A stretch of DNA of 49,363 bases from Verrucomicrobiota bacterium (GTDB taxonomy: Bacteria; Verrucomicrobiota; Verrucomicrobiia; Limisphaerales; SIBE01): the NCBI GenBank assembly GCA_016871515.1, contig VHDE01000038.1, positions 1-49,363 on the forward strand, read 5' to 3'. Made by a program: the position numbers and the translations under genes. Under the pieces are notes generated by a model that saw nothing but the letters and a program-made list of their open reading frames with translations, was not told the DNA's origin and searched no databases. Numbering within the stretch: the stretch's first letter is position 1; every line of letters begins with the position of its first letter. Shown here piece by piece: positions 26,988 through 35,630 of the stretch.

Positions 26988-27764
26988 CTATTCTCCGGGG
27001 AACTCGGCCACTGGCGGCAGCGATCCCGGTTCGCGGAAGTTCTTAACGCGAAGCCGGACTGGATTCATCGCACTGGCATGACCGTCGTAAAACAAACCTG
27101 TCATCTTGCCGTTGTGCCGGGTTGGATAATGGCTCGTGTTTGTCAAAGGCAACCATGGCGGGCGCGGCGGCGCGGCCAAGCGCGAGTCGGAACAACCCGG
27201 ACTGCGCCGATGATCCCACACCACGAGCCGCTCCGATGTTTCCGTGACGATCGAATCTGGCCTGACCATTGGGCTGCCCTCGCTGTAATTCATACCATAT
27301 CCGCACTGCCATTGTTTCTCGGTCGGGCATTTGAAAATGTTTGTTGCGCCAAAATAAGGATGCAAAAGGCCGGGCTTAAATCCCGGACCTGGCGGCTGGT
27401 CGGGAACTTGAGTCGGGTCATAGGGCGCCCACCAAACTTCGTTTGGTCCCGTTGGCGGCGGGTTGTTCGGACCGTTGCCAGATGGAACCCCTGCGGTGCT
27501 GCCATAGAGATCGTTAGGAGTATCGGGACAGTACCGGTAGGGAACATTGATGTCGCGGTTGTCATCCCGATACAGGGCATACGCGATACCAATTTGTTTG
27601 AGATTGTTCCGGCATTGAGTGCCCCGCGCTTTCTCCTTTGCCTTGGCCAAAGCAGGCAACAACATCCCGGCGAGAATAGCAATGATCGCGATTACGATCA
27701 GCAATTCAACCAAGGTAAAGCCAGTCCGCTTGAGCGAAAGAAAGGTTTGGTTGAGCCGAGACAT
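26988..27764 (-). CDS. Pseudopilin-like protein (prepilin N-terminus, H-X9-DG)
   Basis: 258 residues with the prepilin segment at about residues 16-38 ([20 protein letters not shown]) after a 15-residue positive leader, the best-formed of the three. [16 protein letters not shown] near residue 217 is an exact H-X9-DG motif. The middle is rich in Pro and Gly. It is upstream of the second pseudopilin on the same strand, 95 bp apart. The role is unknown, as for the family. Confidence 0.9.
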   Translation of the reverse strand: MSRLNQTFLSLKRTGFTLVELLIVIAIIAILAGMLLPALAKAKEKARGTQCRNNLKQIGIAYALYRDDNRDINVPYRYCPDTPNDLYGSTAGVPSGNGPNNPPPTGPNEVWWAPYDPTQVPDQPPGPGFKPGLLHPYFGATNIFKCPTEKQWQCGYGMNYSEGSPMVRPDSIVTETSERLVVWDHRRSPGCSDSRLAAPPRPPWLPLTNTSHYPTRHNGKMTGLFYDGHASAMNPVRLRVKNFREPGSLPPVAEFPGE

Positions 27765-27839
27765 CGCTTTGGAATATAGACATCGTTATCTTTTGTCAAA
27801 TATAACGACAATCTCACATTCTCCGTTTGGTGCATCGTC

Positions 27840-28220
27840 CTAATCCGCGAGATAGCGGAGCATTTCAACCCAACCCGACTGCACGGCTTTCAAGCTCTCG
27901 CTTTCCATTTCGTGGTAAATCGTCAAAACGTGTTGACCCGTCTCTGTCAATTCTGCTCCCCCACCTTTGGTTCCTCCCCGCACCGCGCGGACGAGCGGAT
28001 CCTTAAAACAAGCGTTCATGGTCCTAATAAGCGTCCAGGCGCGCATGTAAGACATCTCCATCCGTTTGGCAGCTTCGGAAATGGATCCAGTCGCGAGCAC
28101 GTGGTCGAGCAGTTCGGCTTTGCCAGGTCCGATGGCGATGTCCGAACCGCAATGGATGCGGAGGCGTGAGCGAACGATTTTGTGTCGGCGCTCTTTGCGC
28201 TTTTTGGGTATCGGTTTCAG
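27840..28220 (-). CDS. ModE-like winged-helix DNA-binding protein
   Basis: The frame IAIGPGKAELLDHVLATGSISEAAKRMEMSYMRAWTLI ... RGGTKGGGAELTETGQHVL is the N-terminal HTH of ModE, the LysR-like molybdate regulator; the molybdate-binding C-terminal domains are absent. No ATG lies in frame before the conserved part. After an in-frame TAG the earliest possible start is CTG at 28220 (126 aa); GTG at 28100 would cut the domain. Start therefore uncertain. Stand-alone forms like this exist and need not sense molybdate. It diverges from the candidate selenoprotein gene. Confidence 0.75.
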   Translation of the reverse strand: MKPIPKKRKERRHKIVRSRLRIHCGSDIAIGPGKAELLDHVLATGSISEAAKRMEMSYMRAWTLIRTMNACFKDPLVRAVRGGTKGGGAELTETGQHVLTIYHEMESESLKAVQSGWVEMLRYLAD

Positions 28221-28407
28221 GTACGCCTACCCTGTCATTCCTCACTCGAAGAATCAATTCAGGACTCCGCCATCGCTTCGTGTTTGTGTGCATTGACGCC
28301 CGATAGAGAAATTGCTCCGCTCAATTCTTGTTGCGAATTGCGGTGGTCTGGTCCACGGTTTGGAAGTTCGTTTCGCAGACAGATGGCAGGATTTACCTGC
28401 AGTCATT

Positions 28408-29235
28408 ATGAAAATACGAAAGATGGAATGTCTGGTGGTGGCCGGTTGGCTGCTCATGGCGGTGCACTGCTTTGGTCAAAGCAAGGCGGGAATTGGAATC
28501 TCGATCGTGAAGGAGGGAGAGGACGTTGTTATCAAGCAGGTCTTGCCTGGCGGGCCGGCGGCTTCGAGCAAACTGATCGAAGCGAACGACCGTATTATCG
28601 CGATCAGCCAGAACGACGAAGGTCCGGTGAACGTAGCGGGAAAGCGGATTGCGGAAGTGGTGCAGATGATCCAGGGCCCGAAAGGATCAACCGTTCGTCT
28701 AACCATTAAGCGCGGCCCAGCCAACGACGCCGAGCCCAGAGTCGTCAGTATTGTCCGCGGAAATATTGAAGCCTTGAGGACTGCCGCGTCGGCCGAGCCG
28801 GTTTCGGCGAAGGTCGGGCAGCCAGCCCCTGAGATTGAGGGTGAGGACGTGGACGGGAAAAAGTTCAAGTTGAGCGACTATAAAGGCAAGGTTGTGTTGC
28901 TCGATTTTTGGGGGGATTGGTGAGGGCCTTGCCGGGCCATGTACCCACACGAGCGGTCGCTCGTGAAAAAACTGGAGGGCAAACCCTTTGTGCTTCTTGG
29001 CGTCAATAGCGATCCCAAAGCGCGGTTCCGCGCAGTGATGAAAAAGGAAAACATCACTTGGCGCTCTTGGTGGGACGGAGGCAACACCAGCGGGCCGATT
29101 GCCTCAGCATGGGGCATTCGCGGCTGGCCCACGCTCTACCTAATTGATCACAAGGGCATCATTCGAAGCGCCGGCCATGCACTCTTGGAAGACGAACTAA
29201 ACAAACTGGTTCGCGCAGCGGAGGCCGCTCAATAA
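28408..29235 (+). CDS. PDZ-thioredoxin (TlpA-like) protein, probable selenoprotein (UGA = Sec172)
   Basis: From ATG 28408: signal peptide (residues ~1-24, ending HCFGQ), a PDZ domain (~26-110, GIGISIVKEG ... VLPGGPAASSKLIEANDRII), then a redoxin domain (from ~140, VGQPAPEIEGEDVDGKKFKLSDY). The redox motif reads FWGDW-UGA-GPCR: the codon normally Cys is TGA at 28921-28923, and the same frame continues without another stop to 29235, through LLGVNSD, WRSWWDGG and WPTLYLIDHKG, all normal TlpA/redoxin blocks. A hairpin with a GGUC loop follows the TGA. The simplest reading is Sec at position 172 paired with Cys175 in a periplasmic thiol/selenol oxidoreductase. The alternative is a nonsense mutation of TGC or TGT, or a base error; then this is a pseudogene. 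Confidence 0.75.
28924..28965 (+). promoter_or_regulatory. Candidate bacterial SECIS element
   Basis: CACGAGC (28948-28954) and GCTCGTG (28959-28965) form a perfect 7-bp stem with loop GGTC (28955-28958), starting 31 nt after the in-frame TGA. E. coli fdhF, the model SECIS, also shows GGUC at its apex. The intervening GGGCC/GGGCC words can extend the lower part. In E. coli, SelB recruits Sec-tRNA by binding this hairpin. Confidence 0.6.
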
Positions 29236-29373
29236 GTGTAAGGCAGGCTTTTCCGTCACGAATTGATCGGATTGTTGTCCCGTTTGCCGGGGAGGGCTGA
29301 ATTCATTCCTTTCTCGCAGATTTGCATTGCGTCCAATGCAAGTTTCAGCGTCTCATGACGCCCCGATTCCGTT

Positions 29374-30426
29374 ATGGATTCAACGCTGACACTCGATCTC
29401 CCCACTCACATCGGTTCTGAGGCTGAATTGGGCGAAGTCATGACTCGTCCATCGGCGAAACTCATTGAGTTTGTAAAGACATTGCCGAGTCCGCTGTTGA
29501 TCTTAGGTGTCGGAGGGAAAATGGGACCGTCGCTAGCCGTTCTAGTTCAGCGGGCCACTGCGGCGACAGGTCACAATTTGAAGATCATCGCGGCCAGCCG
29601 ATTCTCGGGAACGCCGGCGCGGCAATGGCTGGACGAACGAGAGATCGAGACAATCGCGTGCGATCTGTTGGAACGCGAGGCTGTCCGAAAGCTGCCTGAC
29701 GCGCCGAACGTTATTTATCTTGTCGGCCTAAAGTTTGGCACACAGCAGAATCCCTCGTTAACATGGGCTGTGAACACGCTCGCTCCTTCGCATGTATGTG
29801 AGCGCTTTGCCAATTCTCGAATCGTGGCGCTTTCAACCGGGAACGTTTATCCTTTCAGCTCCGTCCAGAGCGGTGGATCGATCGAAACCGATTCGCTCAC
29901 GCCTCTGGGAGAATACGCCAACGCAGCCGTGGCGAGGGAGCGCTTATTCGAATATCATACCCGTAAAAACAAGACGCCGCTCGCCTTATTGCGGCTGAAT
30001 TACGCGGTCGAACTGCGTTACGGTGTGCTTCTCGAAATTGCGCAGAAGGTCTGGGCGAACCAACCGGTCGACGTGACCACTGGCTACTTCAATTGTATCT
30101 GGCAAGCCGACGCTAATGAATTGATCGTCCGCTCGCTCGACCTGGCCGCCGTGCCTCCCGCCGCTTTCAACATGACGGGTGTCGAGACTCTTTCCGTGCG
30201 CAAGATCGCTTTGCGTTTCGGCGAATTGCTTGGACGGTCTGTCAGCATCGTTGGCCAGGAAGCAGATTCCGCGCTGTTGAGCAACACGTCGCGGCTTTCA
30301 GGATTGTTAGGTCAACCCGCAACTTCGTTGGACACGGTCTGTGGTTGGGTCGCGCATTGGGTGAAAACCGGCGGCAGCACGCTGGGCAAGCCAACACGTT
30401 TTGACGTGCGGGATGGGAAATTCTGA
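29374..30426 (+). CDS. NAD-dependent epimerase/dehydratase-like (SDR) protein
   Basis: 350 residues. A nucleotide-binding LLILGVGGKMG sequence near residue 42 and the VIYLVGLKFGTQ ... STGNVYPF pattern are those of extended short-chain dehydrogenases (NAD(P)-dependent nucleotide-sugar epimerases). The usual catalytic Y-x3-K is not clear: the corresponding GEYANAAVARE has Tyr but no Lys three residues on. It may bind NAD without classic chemistry or use a different sugar acid. It lies between the TlpA-like gene and the catabolic cluster. Confidence 0.75.
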   Translation: MDSTLTLDLPTHIGSEAELGEVMTRPSAKLIEFVKTLPSPLLILGVGGKMGPSLAVLVQRATAATGHNLKIIAASRFSGTPARQWLDEREIETIACDLLEREAVRKLPDAPNVIYLVGLKFGTQQNPSLTWAVNTLAPSHVCERFANSRIVALSTGNVYPFSSVQSGGSIETDSLTPLGEYANAAVARERLFEYHTRKNKTPLALLRLNYAVELRYGVLLEIAQKVWANQPVDVTTGYFNCIWQADANELIVRSLDLAAVPPAAFNMTGVETLSVRKIALRFGELLGRSVSIVGQEADSALLSNTSRLSGLLGQPATSLDTVCGWVAHWVKTGGSTLGKPTRFDVRDGKF

Positions 30427-30434
30427 CGGCCGGC

Positions 30435-31487
30435 TCAGAGCGGGAACGGCACCCCAAGTTTTGCTCCCAAAGTGCTGAGTTCGTCTTTGAGCGTCGCGTT
30501 AATCGGAATGCCTTCAATCCGGCGGCGTTGTTCCATTTCGTGTTCAATTTCTCCCGGCACATAAATGCGCTCGGTCCCCGGAGCGGCCGGGCATTGGTGC
30601 ATCAGATCAATAATTTGATCCACCCGGCTTTGAAAGTCGGCGAGGGGCATGAAGCCAGCGATATTGATAGCCGCGAAACTTTGGGCGACGTGCGAAGCCG
30701 AATCCAGGTTCTGATAAAGTGACTTCACATGTGTCGAGAATCCGCCGCCCGAAAGTACACCGGTCAGTATATCAATCAAAAAACTCAGCCCGTAACCCTT
30801 GTATCCGCCGAAAGGCTGAATCAAGCCGCCTTGGGCCGCGGCATTTGGATCATCGGTAGGATTCCCGTGTTTGTCCAAGGCCCACGTGGTCGGAATCTTC
30901 TTGTTCTCCTGTTGGGCGACGAAAATCTTGCCCCACGCTACCGCGCCGGTCGCCATGTCGAGCACGACTGGTGGGTATTTGCCAGACGGAATCGCAATCG
31001 AAACGGGATTATTGCCCAGCCTTCCGACGCGTCCGCCTGTTGGCGCCATGCTGGCTCCCGCGTTCGTTGCGGCCAAACCGATCATCCCGCGTTCGACGGC
31101 TCGCAAGGCGTAAAAGGCGGCCGCGCCGAAATGATTGCTGTTCTTGACCGCGACAAAGCCCACGCCAGCCTTTTCTGCTTTACCTATTGCTAATCGCATC
31201 GCCTCGAGGCCGGCCACTTGTCCCACACCATGATCGGCGTCCATCAATGCGAAAGCATCACCCTCCGAGATGATCCGCCGGTTCGATCGCACGCGGAAGC
31301 CGCCCGCTTCCAGGCGGTCCGCATACACTTTGAGCCGAATGACGCCATGTGAATCCACACCGCGCAGATTGGCAAAGACAAGGTTCTCGGCCGTGATTTG
31401 GGCGTCCTCGGAATTCAATCCGAGTTTCTTGAAGCATGCGACGCAGAAACTCAAAAGCGCGTCGGCAGAAACGATCGAGTGGCTCAC
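30435..31487 (-). CDS. Ldh-family NAD(P)-dependent oxidoreductase (malate/L-lactate dehydrogenase type)
   Basis: 350 residues from GTG 31487, which overlaps the upstream stop (GTGA). The frame is open further, but this start gives a normal family N-terminus (SHSIVSADALLSFCVACFKKLG). Signatures: GVDSHGVIRL near residue 44, catalytic His in VKNSNHFGAAAFY near residue 118, LGNNPVSIAIP near 158. The family (malate, lactate, ureidoglycolate and 2,3-diketogulonate reductases) oxidises or reduces 2-hydroxy/2-oxo acids with NAD(P). The exact acid is not visible. Coupled to the RraA-like gene, so they probably act on linked 2-oxo or hydroxy acids. Confidence 0.88.
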   Translation of the reverse strand: MSHSIVSADALLSFCVACFKKLGLNSEDAQITAENLVFANLRGVDSHGVIRLKVYADRLEAGGFRVRSNRRIISEGDAFALMDADHGVGQVAGLEAMRLAIGKAEKAGVGFVAVKNSNHFGAAAFYALRAVERGMIGLAATNAGASMAPTGGRVGRLGNNPVSIAIPSGKYPPVVLDMATGAVAWGKIFVAQQENKKIPTTWALDKHGNPTDDPNAAAQGGLIQPFGGYKGYGLSFLIDILTGVLSGGGFSTHVKSLYQNLDSASHVAQSFAAINIAGFMPLADFQSRVDQIIDLMHQCPAAPGTERIYVPGEIEHEMEQRRRIEGIPINATLKDELSTLGAKLGVPFPL

Positions 31488-32167
31488 GATTCGTAGCGCC
31501 TTTTGAGTTCTTCCAACGAGAAGTCCGGCGATTTGCAATGCGAGATAATGCGTTGTTCGCGTTCGGCCACTTTCGCCGCTGCCTCGGGCACTTCATGCGC
31601 AATCTCCTTCGGAACAATTAAGACGCCGTGTTTATCCGCATGGATCAAATCGCCCGTATGCACGGTGACGCCGCCGACTTCGACGGGGGCGCCAAAATCG
31701 ATCAGATGCACGTATGCGTGCGAGACGCAAACTCCACCTGCGAAATAGTGAAAACCGAGCGGATGCACTTCGTCGAGGTCGCGCACGTGTCCATTGGTAA
31801 TAGCGCCAATGCATCCCAGCCGCTTGTGAATCGTCGATTGCACCTCACCGAAATATGCGCCCACGCCGGGCGGATGATCGATATCCTGCATGACGGCAAT
31901 ACGCGGCTCAGGAAGTTCGAGAATGCGTTTCCAGAATTCGAACCTTGATCCAGGCTCTTTCGCGGGCTGATCGGCTGCAAAACGTCCGGTCACCGCGTAA
32001 CCGACCATCACGCCAAGGTCCGGAAACAGGCAACGAATTTCCGGCGACATGAAACCTTTGTTGCGCGGCCGGAGTTTGAAGAGCTCGATGGCGTTGGAAG
32101 CTGAGGGTGTGTTCCAGGCGCGCAATGCGTCGAGAACACCTTTGTCGAGTGGTTTTCCAGTGGACAT
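31484..32167 (-). CDS. RraA-like protein (4-hydroxy-4-methyl-2-oxoglutarate aldolase family)
   Basis: 227 residues from ATG 32167; an upstream in-frame ATG at 32215 adds 16 residues that are not family-like. NGHVRDLDEVHPLGFHYFAGG and VHTGDLIHADKHGVLIVP are the RraA/HMG-aldolase blocks; the Arg and Asp of VRDLDE hold substrate and metal. Members either split 4-hydroxy-4-methyl-2-oxoglutarate or oxaloacetate-type acids, or regulate RNase E. Coupling to an Ldh-type dehydrogenase and the nearby HpaI-type aldolase favour the metabolic role. Confidence 0.85.
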   Translation of the reverse strand: MSTGKPLDKGVLDALRAWNTPSASNAIELFKLRPRNKGFMSPEIRCLFPDLGVMVGYAVTGRFAADQPAKEPGSRFEFWKRILELPEPRIAVMQDIDHPPGVGAYFGEVQSTIHKRLGCIGAITNGHVRDLDEVHPLGFHYFAGGVCVSHAYVHLIDFGAPVEVGGVTVHTGDLIHADKHGVLIVPKEIAHEVPEAAAKVAEREQRIISHCKSPDFSLEELKRRYES

Positions 32168-32293
32168 GCTGCGCAACCCTAAATAGCCGCTTGGGACTGG
32201 CAAGAACTTAATCAAATATAAATTCGTCGCGGACTTGTACTGGCGAGCAGAGTAAATTACCCATAAAGAATTTCATCAACGAATAGGAACATT

Positions 32294-32721
32294 ATGAATG
32301 AGTCATCACAACCTAACCAAGAACAGCGGGAGCAAACACAAACCGGCCACGACGAGGCGACCAATACTGAGTCGAAATCGACCCGTGCACCGTTTGAGTC
32401 ATTTCGCTCGGCTCTGCATGATGGAGCGCAACAAGCCAAGCGCCTAGCCGAGGAAGCGGCTCCGAAAGTCAAAGCAGCGATTGCCGACGCAACCTATTGG
32501 CTTGGTTTTGGGACCACTTTTGCGACCGTTCTTCTTGCGCCATCGTGAAAGAATTCGCGCCCGAAATCTTGAACGAAGGTGTTCGCGACGGCGCTGCGAG
32601 AGGCAAGGAAGCTGCCGAACGATTTGCTGATGGCGTTAAGACGCGAAAGGCCGATCCAACCGCGCCTTCGGCCTCGCCTGGTCAAGCGACGCCGGAGGTT
32701 TCTCCGCCTTGTCCACTGTAA
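32294..32721 (+). pseudogene. Small membrane-associated protein of unknown function, one frameshift
   Basis: Frame 2 from ATG 32294 gives a charged N-terminus and AKVKAAIADATYWLGFGTTFATVLL, then ends at 32548. Frame 1 continues the same protein as CAIVKEFAPEILNEGVRDGAARGKEAAERFADG to the stop at 32721. One extra T near 32535 would join them into ~142 residues with a membrane segment in the middle (about 70-88). Helical, Ala/Lys-rich, no domain I recognise. A sequencing slip in the TTCTTCTT run is as likely as real inactivation. Confidence 0.6.
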
Positions 32722-32761
32722 GGAGATCTCCCGCCATTGAGCGACTAACCCGGTCACAGAA

Positions 32762-32783
32762 GCGCGGACCGCCGAGTCCGCGC
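32762..32783. repeat. Short palindrome GCGCGGAC-N6-GTCCGCGC, family D
   Basis: A perfect 8-bp inverted repeat (32762-32769 and 32776-32783) within the 160-bp gap before the nitroreductase gene. A related GCGGAC/GTCCGC hairpin occurs at 44667. No T-run, so not an obvious terminator. Confidence 0.5.
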
Positions 32784-32883
32784 GTCTTCTCGAATTGGTT
32801 CGTGCGCCCGGTCGAGAAGGTCACTCCTCAATTGAGGTCCGGAAATCTCTTGCAAACGTTCCTCCGGAACCGACATTGGGTCC

Positions 32884-33480
32884 ATGAGCAACCTGCCGCA
32901 TCCCGAAGACTTCCGGAAAGCCGACTATCCAATTGAACGCCTTTTTATTCGTCGTTGGTCGCCTCGCGCGATGAGCGGTGAGCCTTTGACCGAGGAAGAA
33001 TTGCTCAGGGTGTTCGAAGCCGCGCGCTGGGCGCCATCAACCTACAACGAACAGGAATGGCGTTTCCTCTATGCGCGTCGCGATACGCCACACTGGCCGC
33101 TATTCTTTGACCTGTTAATAGAAGCCAATCAGGTATGGTGTCAGCGTGCCGCCGTGTTGGGGGTAGTGCTAGCGCGCATGACATTCACGCGAAATGGCAA
33201 ACCGAATCCTGTGCATCTTTATGACACCGGTTCAGCTTGGGAAAACCTCGCGCTTCAAGCGACTGCCATGGGGTTGGTGTCCCACGGCATGGCGGGTTTC
33301 GATTTTGAAAAGGTCCGCACGGTCCTGCGAGTGCCAGATGAGTTTGCCGTTGCCGCTATGTTCGCGTTGGGACGGCCTGGCGACCCCAATGACCTTCCAC
33401 CTGAATTGCGGGAGCGGGAAACCTTGACTGGCCGCCGCCCCGTCCGCGAAAGTATTTGCGAAGGACCGTTCCAGTTCTAA
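32884..33480 (+). CDS. Nitroreductase-family FMN enzyme
   Basis: 198 residues with the nitroreductase start RRWSPRAMSGEPLTEEELLRVFEAARWAPSTYNEQEWRF, in which RRS/RRW and the S-T-Y-N-x-Q segment bind FMN phosphate and ring, and SAWENLALQATAMGLVSHGMAGF near residue 118. These homodimeric flavoproteins reduce nitro compounds, quinones or related substrates with NAD(P)H. The natural substrate is unknown. It stands alone between a small membrane protein and a convergent aldolase gene. Confidence 0.9.
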   Translation: MSNLPHPEDFRKADYPIERLFIRRWSPRAMSGEPLTEEELLRVFEAARWAPSTYNEQEWRFLYARRDTPHWPLFFDLLIEANQVWCQRAAVLGVVLARMTFTRNGKPNPVHLYDTGSAWENLALQATAMGLVSHGMAGFDFEKVRTVLRVPDEFAVAAMFALGRPGDPNDLPPELRERETLTGRRPVRESICEGPFQF

Positions 33481-33555
33481 GTTGGGCGCGTCTTGCGAGT
33501 GCCAGCATCGGGCTTGCTGCCGGACCTCTTTGTCGTAGCGCCGACTTCTTTCACG

Positions 33556-34374
33556 CTAGACAATAGTCGTTGCTGAGTCATTACCCGTGCGTCCTGCGCT
33601 GCCCAACATTGCTCGCAGTTCGTCCAGATCGCGTTTTAGCCCGCCGCCGAAGAGCGATATGTCCGAACTGTGCATAATGAGATTGCCGCCGGCACGCGAC
33701 CATGCGATTTCACGATCGATCCCTTCCCAGAAATGGATGCCAGCTCCAAGTTTTCGTTGGCGCGCTTTGCCAAAGATTCTGCCAACCACCGCGTCGAAGC
33801 GCGGATGGCCGTACTGTTCCGGGATGCCCAGGCTGCACGACAGATCGTGCGGCCCGATCAACACGGCATCGAGTCCTGGGACGGAAAGCATCTCGTCGAG
33901 TTTCTCAATCGCCGGCACGCTTTCTATGTTCGCGATCAAGAGAAGGTCCTGATTGCGGGTTTCAAGATACTGACGCAATTCCGGTTCCAAGCTGTTTGGA
34001 TCGGCCAGTGCATCCTGAAGCCTTTGTCCTTTGAGCGGACGCCAGCGGACGGCGCCAACCAATGTCCGAACTTGTTCCGCGGTCTCGAGGTATGGACCAA
34101 TAACACCGCGCGCCCCGGCATCGAGGACCTTCGCCACTTCGAACGGGTCCGGACAAGGAACTCGAACCACCGGTGGAATCCCCGCAGCGGCGTACGTTTG
34201 GCACATCCATGCCAACGTTTCACGACCGAGCGGAATGTGTTCCGTATCGATAAACACGAAGTCCACGCCCGCTTGCTTGAGCAATTCCGGCCAGCGCGGC
34301 GACGGAGCGGTTACGCATGTTGCAAATATCAACTGACCTTCGTGCAATGCCTGGCGAATCTCTCGACCTTTCAT
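33556..34374 (-). CDS. HpcH/HpaI-family aldolase
   Basis: 272 residues. Blocks: GVDFVFIDTEHIPLGRET near residue 36, PPVVRVPCPDPFEVAKVLDAGARGVIGPYLE near 67, IANIESVPAIEKLDEML near 147 (metal-binding Glu) and GLDAVLIGPHDLSCSLGIP near 169 (metal-binding Asp). This is the class II aldolase family that cleaves 4-hydroxy-2-oxo acids, or 2-keto-3-deoxy sugar acids, to pyruvate (or oxamate-like) plus an aldehyde, with a divalent metal. It fits a sugar-acid catabolic role with the neighbouring oxidoreductases. Confidence 0.9.
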   Translation of the reverse strand: MKGREIRQALHEGQLIFATCVTAPSPRWPELLKQAGVDFVFIDTEHIPLGRETLAWMCQTYAAAGIPPVVRVPCPDPFEVAKVLDAGARGVIGPYLETAEQVRTLVGAVRWRPLKGQRLQDALADPNSLEPELRQYLETRNQDLLLIANIESVPAIEKLDEMLSVPGLDAVLIGPHDLSCSLGIPEQYGHPRFDAVVGRIFGKARQRKLGAGIHFWEGIDREIAWSRAGGNLIMHSSDISLFGGGLKRDLDELRAMLGSAGRTGNDSATTIV

Positions 34375-34529
34375 AGTTGTAACTCTAGATGTCTAACGAG
34401 CGTTCGTGATCTCAACGAATCGCACGAAACCGAACCGCTCGCCTGACAGGTTTCTCGATTCTTGATCTCGCTCATGATCTTGATCCTTTGAGTTCCTTGA
34501 GGGAGCAAGATCGCGATCAGGAATCGTGC

Positions 34530-35630
34530 TCAGCGCGCCGACAGGTTAACAGGTTTGCCAAGCCGGCTCGATTTCAACGCCGCTTCAGTTATAGCACAAA
34601 TCGCTCGTCCGGCTCGGGCGTCGAGTATCGTCTCGCTGTCGGTATCAATGGCGTGTGCAAAGTTTTCCATCAAGAGATAATCGTTGTCGATGGCCACCCG
34701 TCGATGGCGAAATTCTTTCTCCGGTTGGCCGCGATAATAGACGGCCACTTCGGGGCGAGCTTCGCTGATGACCAACGCGCCGGCTGTTCCGAGGACATGA
34801 ATCTTGATCTCGCCAATGTCCGGGTGGCTCGCAGCTCCGATGCGTCCAACACAGAGGCTGCCCAGGAGACCGTGCTCCATCTCTAACGTGACGGTCGCGA
34901 GGTCGTCAACGCCATTGTCCACATTGACTTGATGAAAATGAGCAGTCGTGCGCGCAAAAACTCGCCGAACGTTAGCGCCGGTCAAGCAGCGAATGTAGGC
35001 CAAAGGATAGATACCTTCGTTTTGAAGCTCGCCGATCGGTTCGCGGCCGAGTGCGCCATCGGAACCGTCCGCGTGCGCCGCAATCTGATATTGCAGCCAA
35101 TTGATCGGCGGGTCGCCCGGCTTGCGTGAACCTTTAGGCGGACCGGCATCTTTGGAGAAGTAGAAATCAACATGAATGGCCCATGGCTGTCCGATAGCTC
35201 CGGAGGCAATGACTTGCTGGGCGTGGACCACGGCTGGAAGAAAGTTCCGGTTCCACATGAGGAACTTCACGCGGTTTCGCTCGACTGCTTCCACCACGCG
35301 ATCGCACTCGGAAAGCCGATTGGACATTGGCTTGTCCTGGACGATGTGCAAGCCCGCGTTGGCCGCTCGCACGCTCAAATCGCAATGCCGTTCCGCTTCT
35401 GAACTGACCACCGCTACTTCCACGCCGTATTCGGCCAAAGCTCGTTCGACATCGCGGACATACGGAATCCGAAACTCATCCGCGAATTTCTGATTGCGTT
35501 CGTGAACCCAATCCGGCTGGCTCGCATCGTCCGCTACGACCGTCACCTCAAATCGTGGATGTGCCGTTACGCCCCGCGCGATATAATCGTGTTTAATGAC
35601 ACTGAGGACGGCACAGCGAAAGCGCTTCAT
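34530..35630 (-). CDS. Gfo/Idh/MocA-family oxidoreductase
   Basis: 366 residues. The N-terminal Rossmann half starts KRFRCAVLSVIKHDYIARG, and Asp99-Lys100-Pro101 (QDKPMSN) stands in for the EKP motif whose Lys is catalytic. The C-terminal half is the mixed sheet that binds the sugar. Family members oxidise or reduce sugars, inositols and their derivatives with NAD(P). The start ATG directly follows the stop of the preceding family member (TAAATG), so the two are translationally coupled and may act together. Confidence 0.9.
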   Translation of the reverse strand: MKRFRCAVLSVIKHDYIARGVTAHPRFEVTVVADDASQPDWVHERNQKFADEFRIPYVRDVERALAEYGVEVAVVSSEAERHCDLSVRAANAGLHIVQDKPMSNRLSECDRVVEAVERNRVKFLMWNRNFLPAVVHAQQVIASGAIGQPWAIHVDFYFSKDAGPPKGSRKPGDPPINWLQYQIAAHADGSDGALGREPIGELQNEGIYPLAYIRCLTGANVRRVFARTTAHFHQVNVDNGVDDLATVTLEMEHGLLGSLCVGRIGAASHPDIGEIKIHVLGTAGALVISEARPEVAVYYRGQPEKEFRHRRVAIDNDYLLMENFAHAIDTDSETILDARAGRAICAITEAALKSSRLGKPVNLSAR

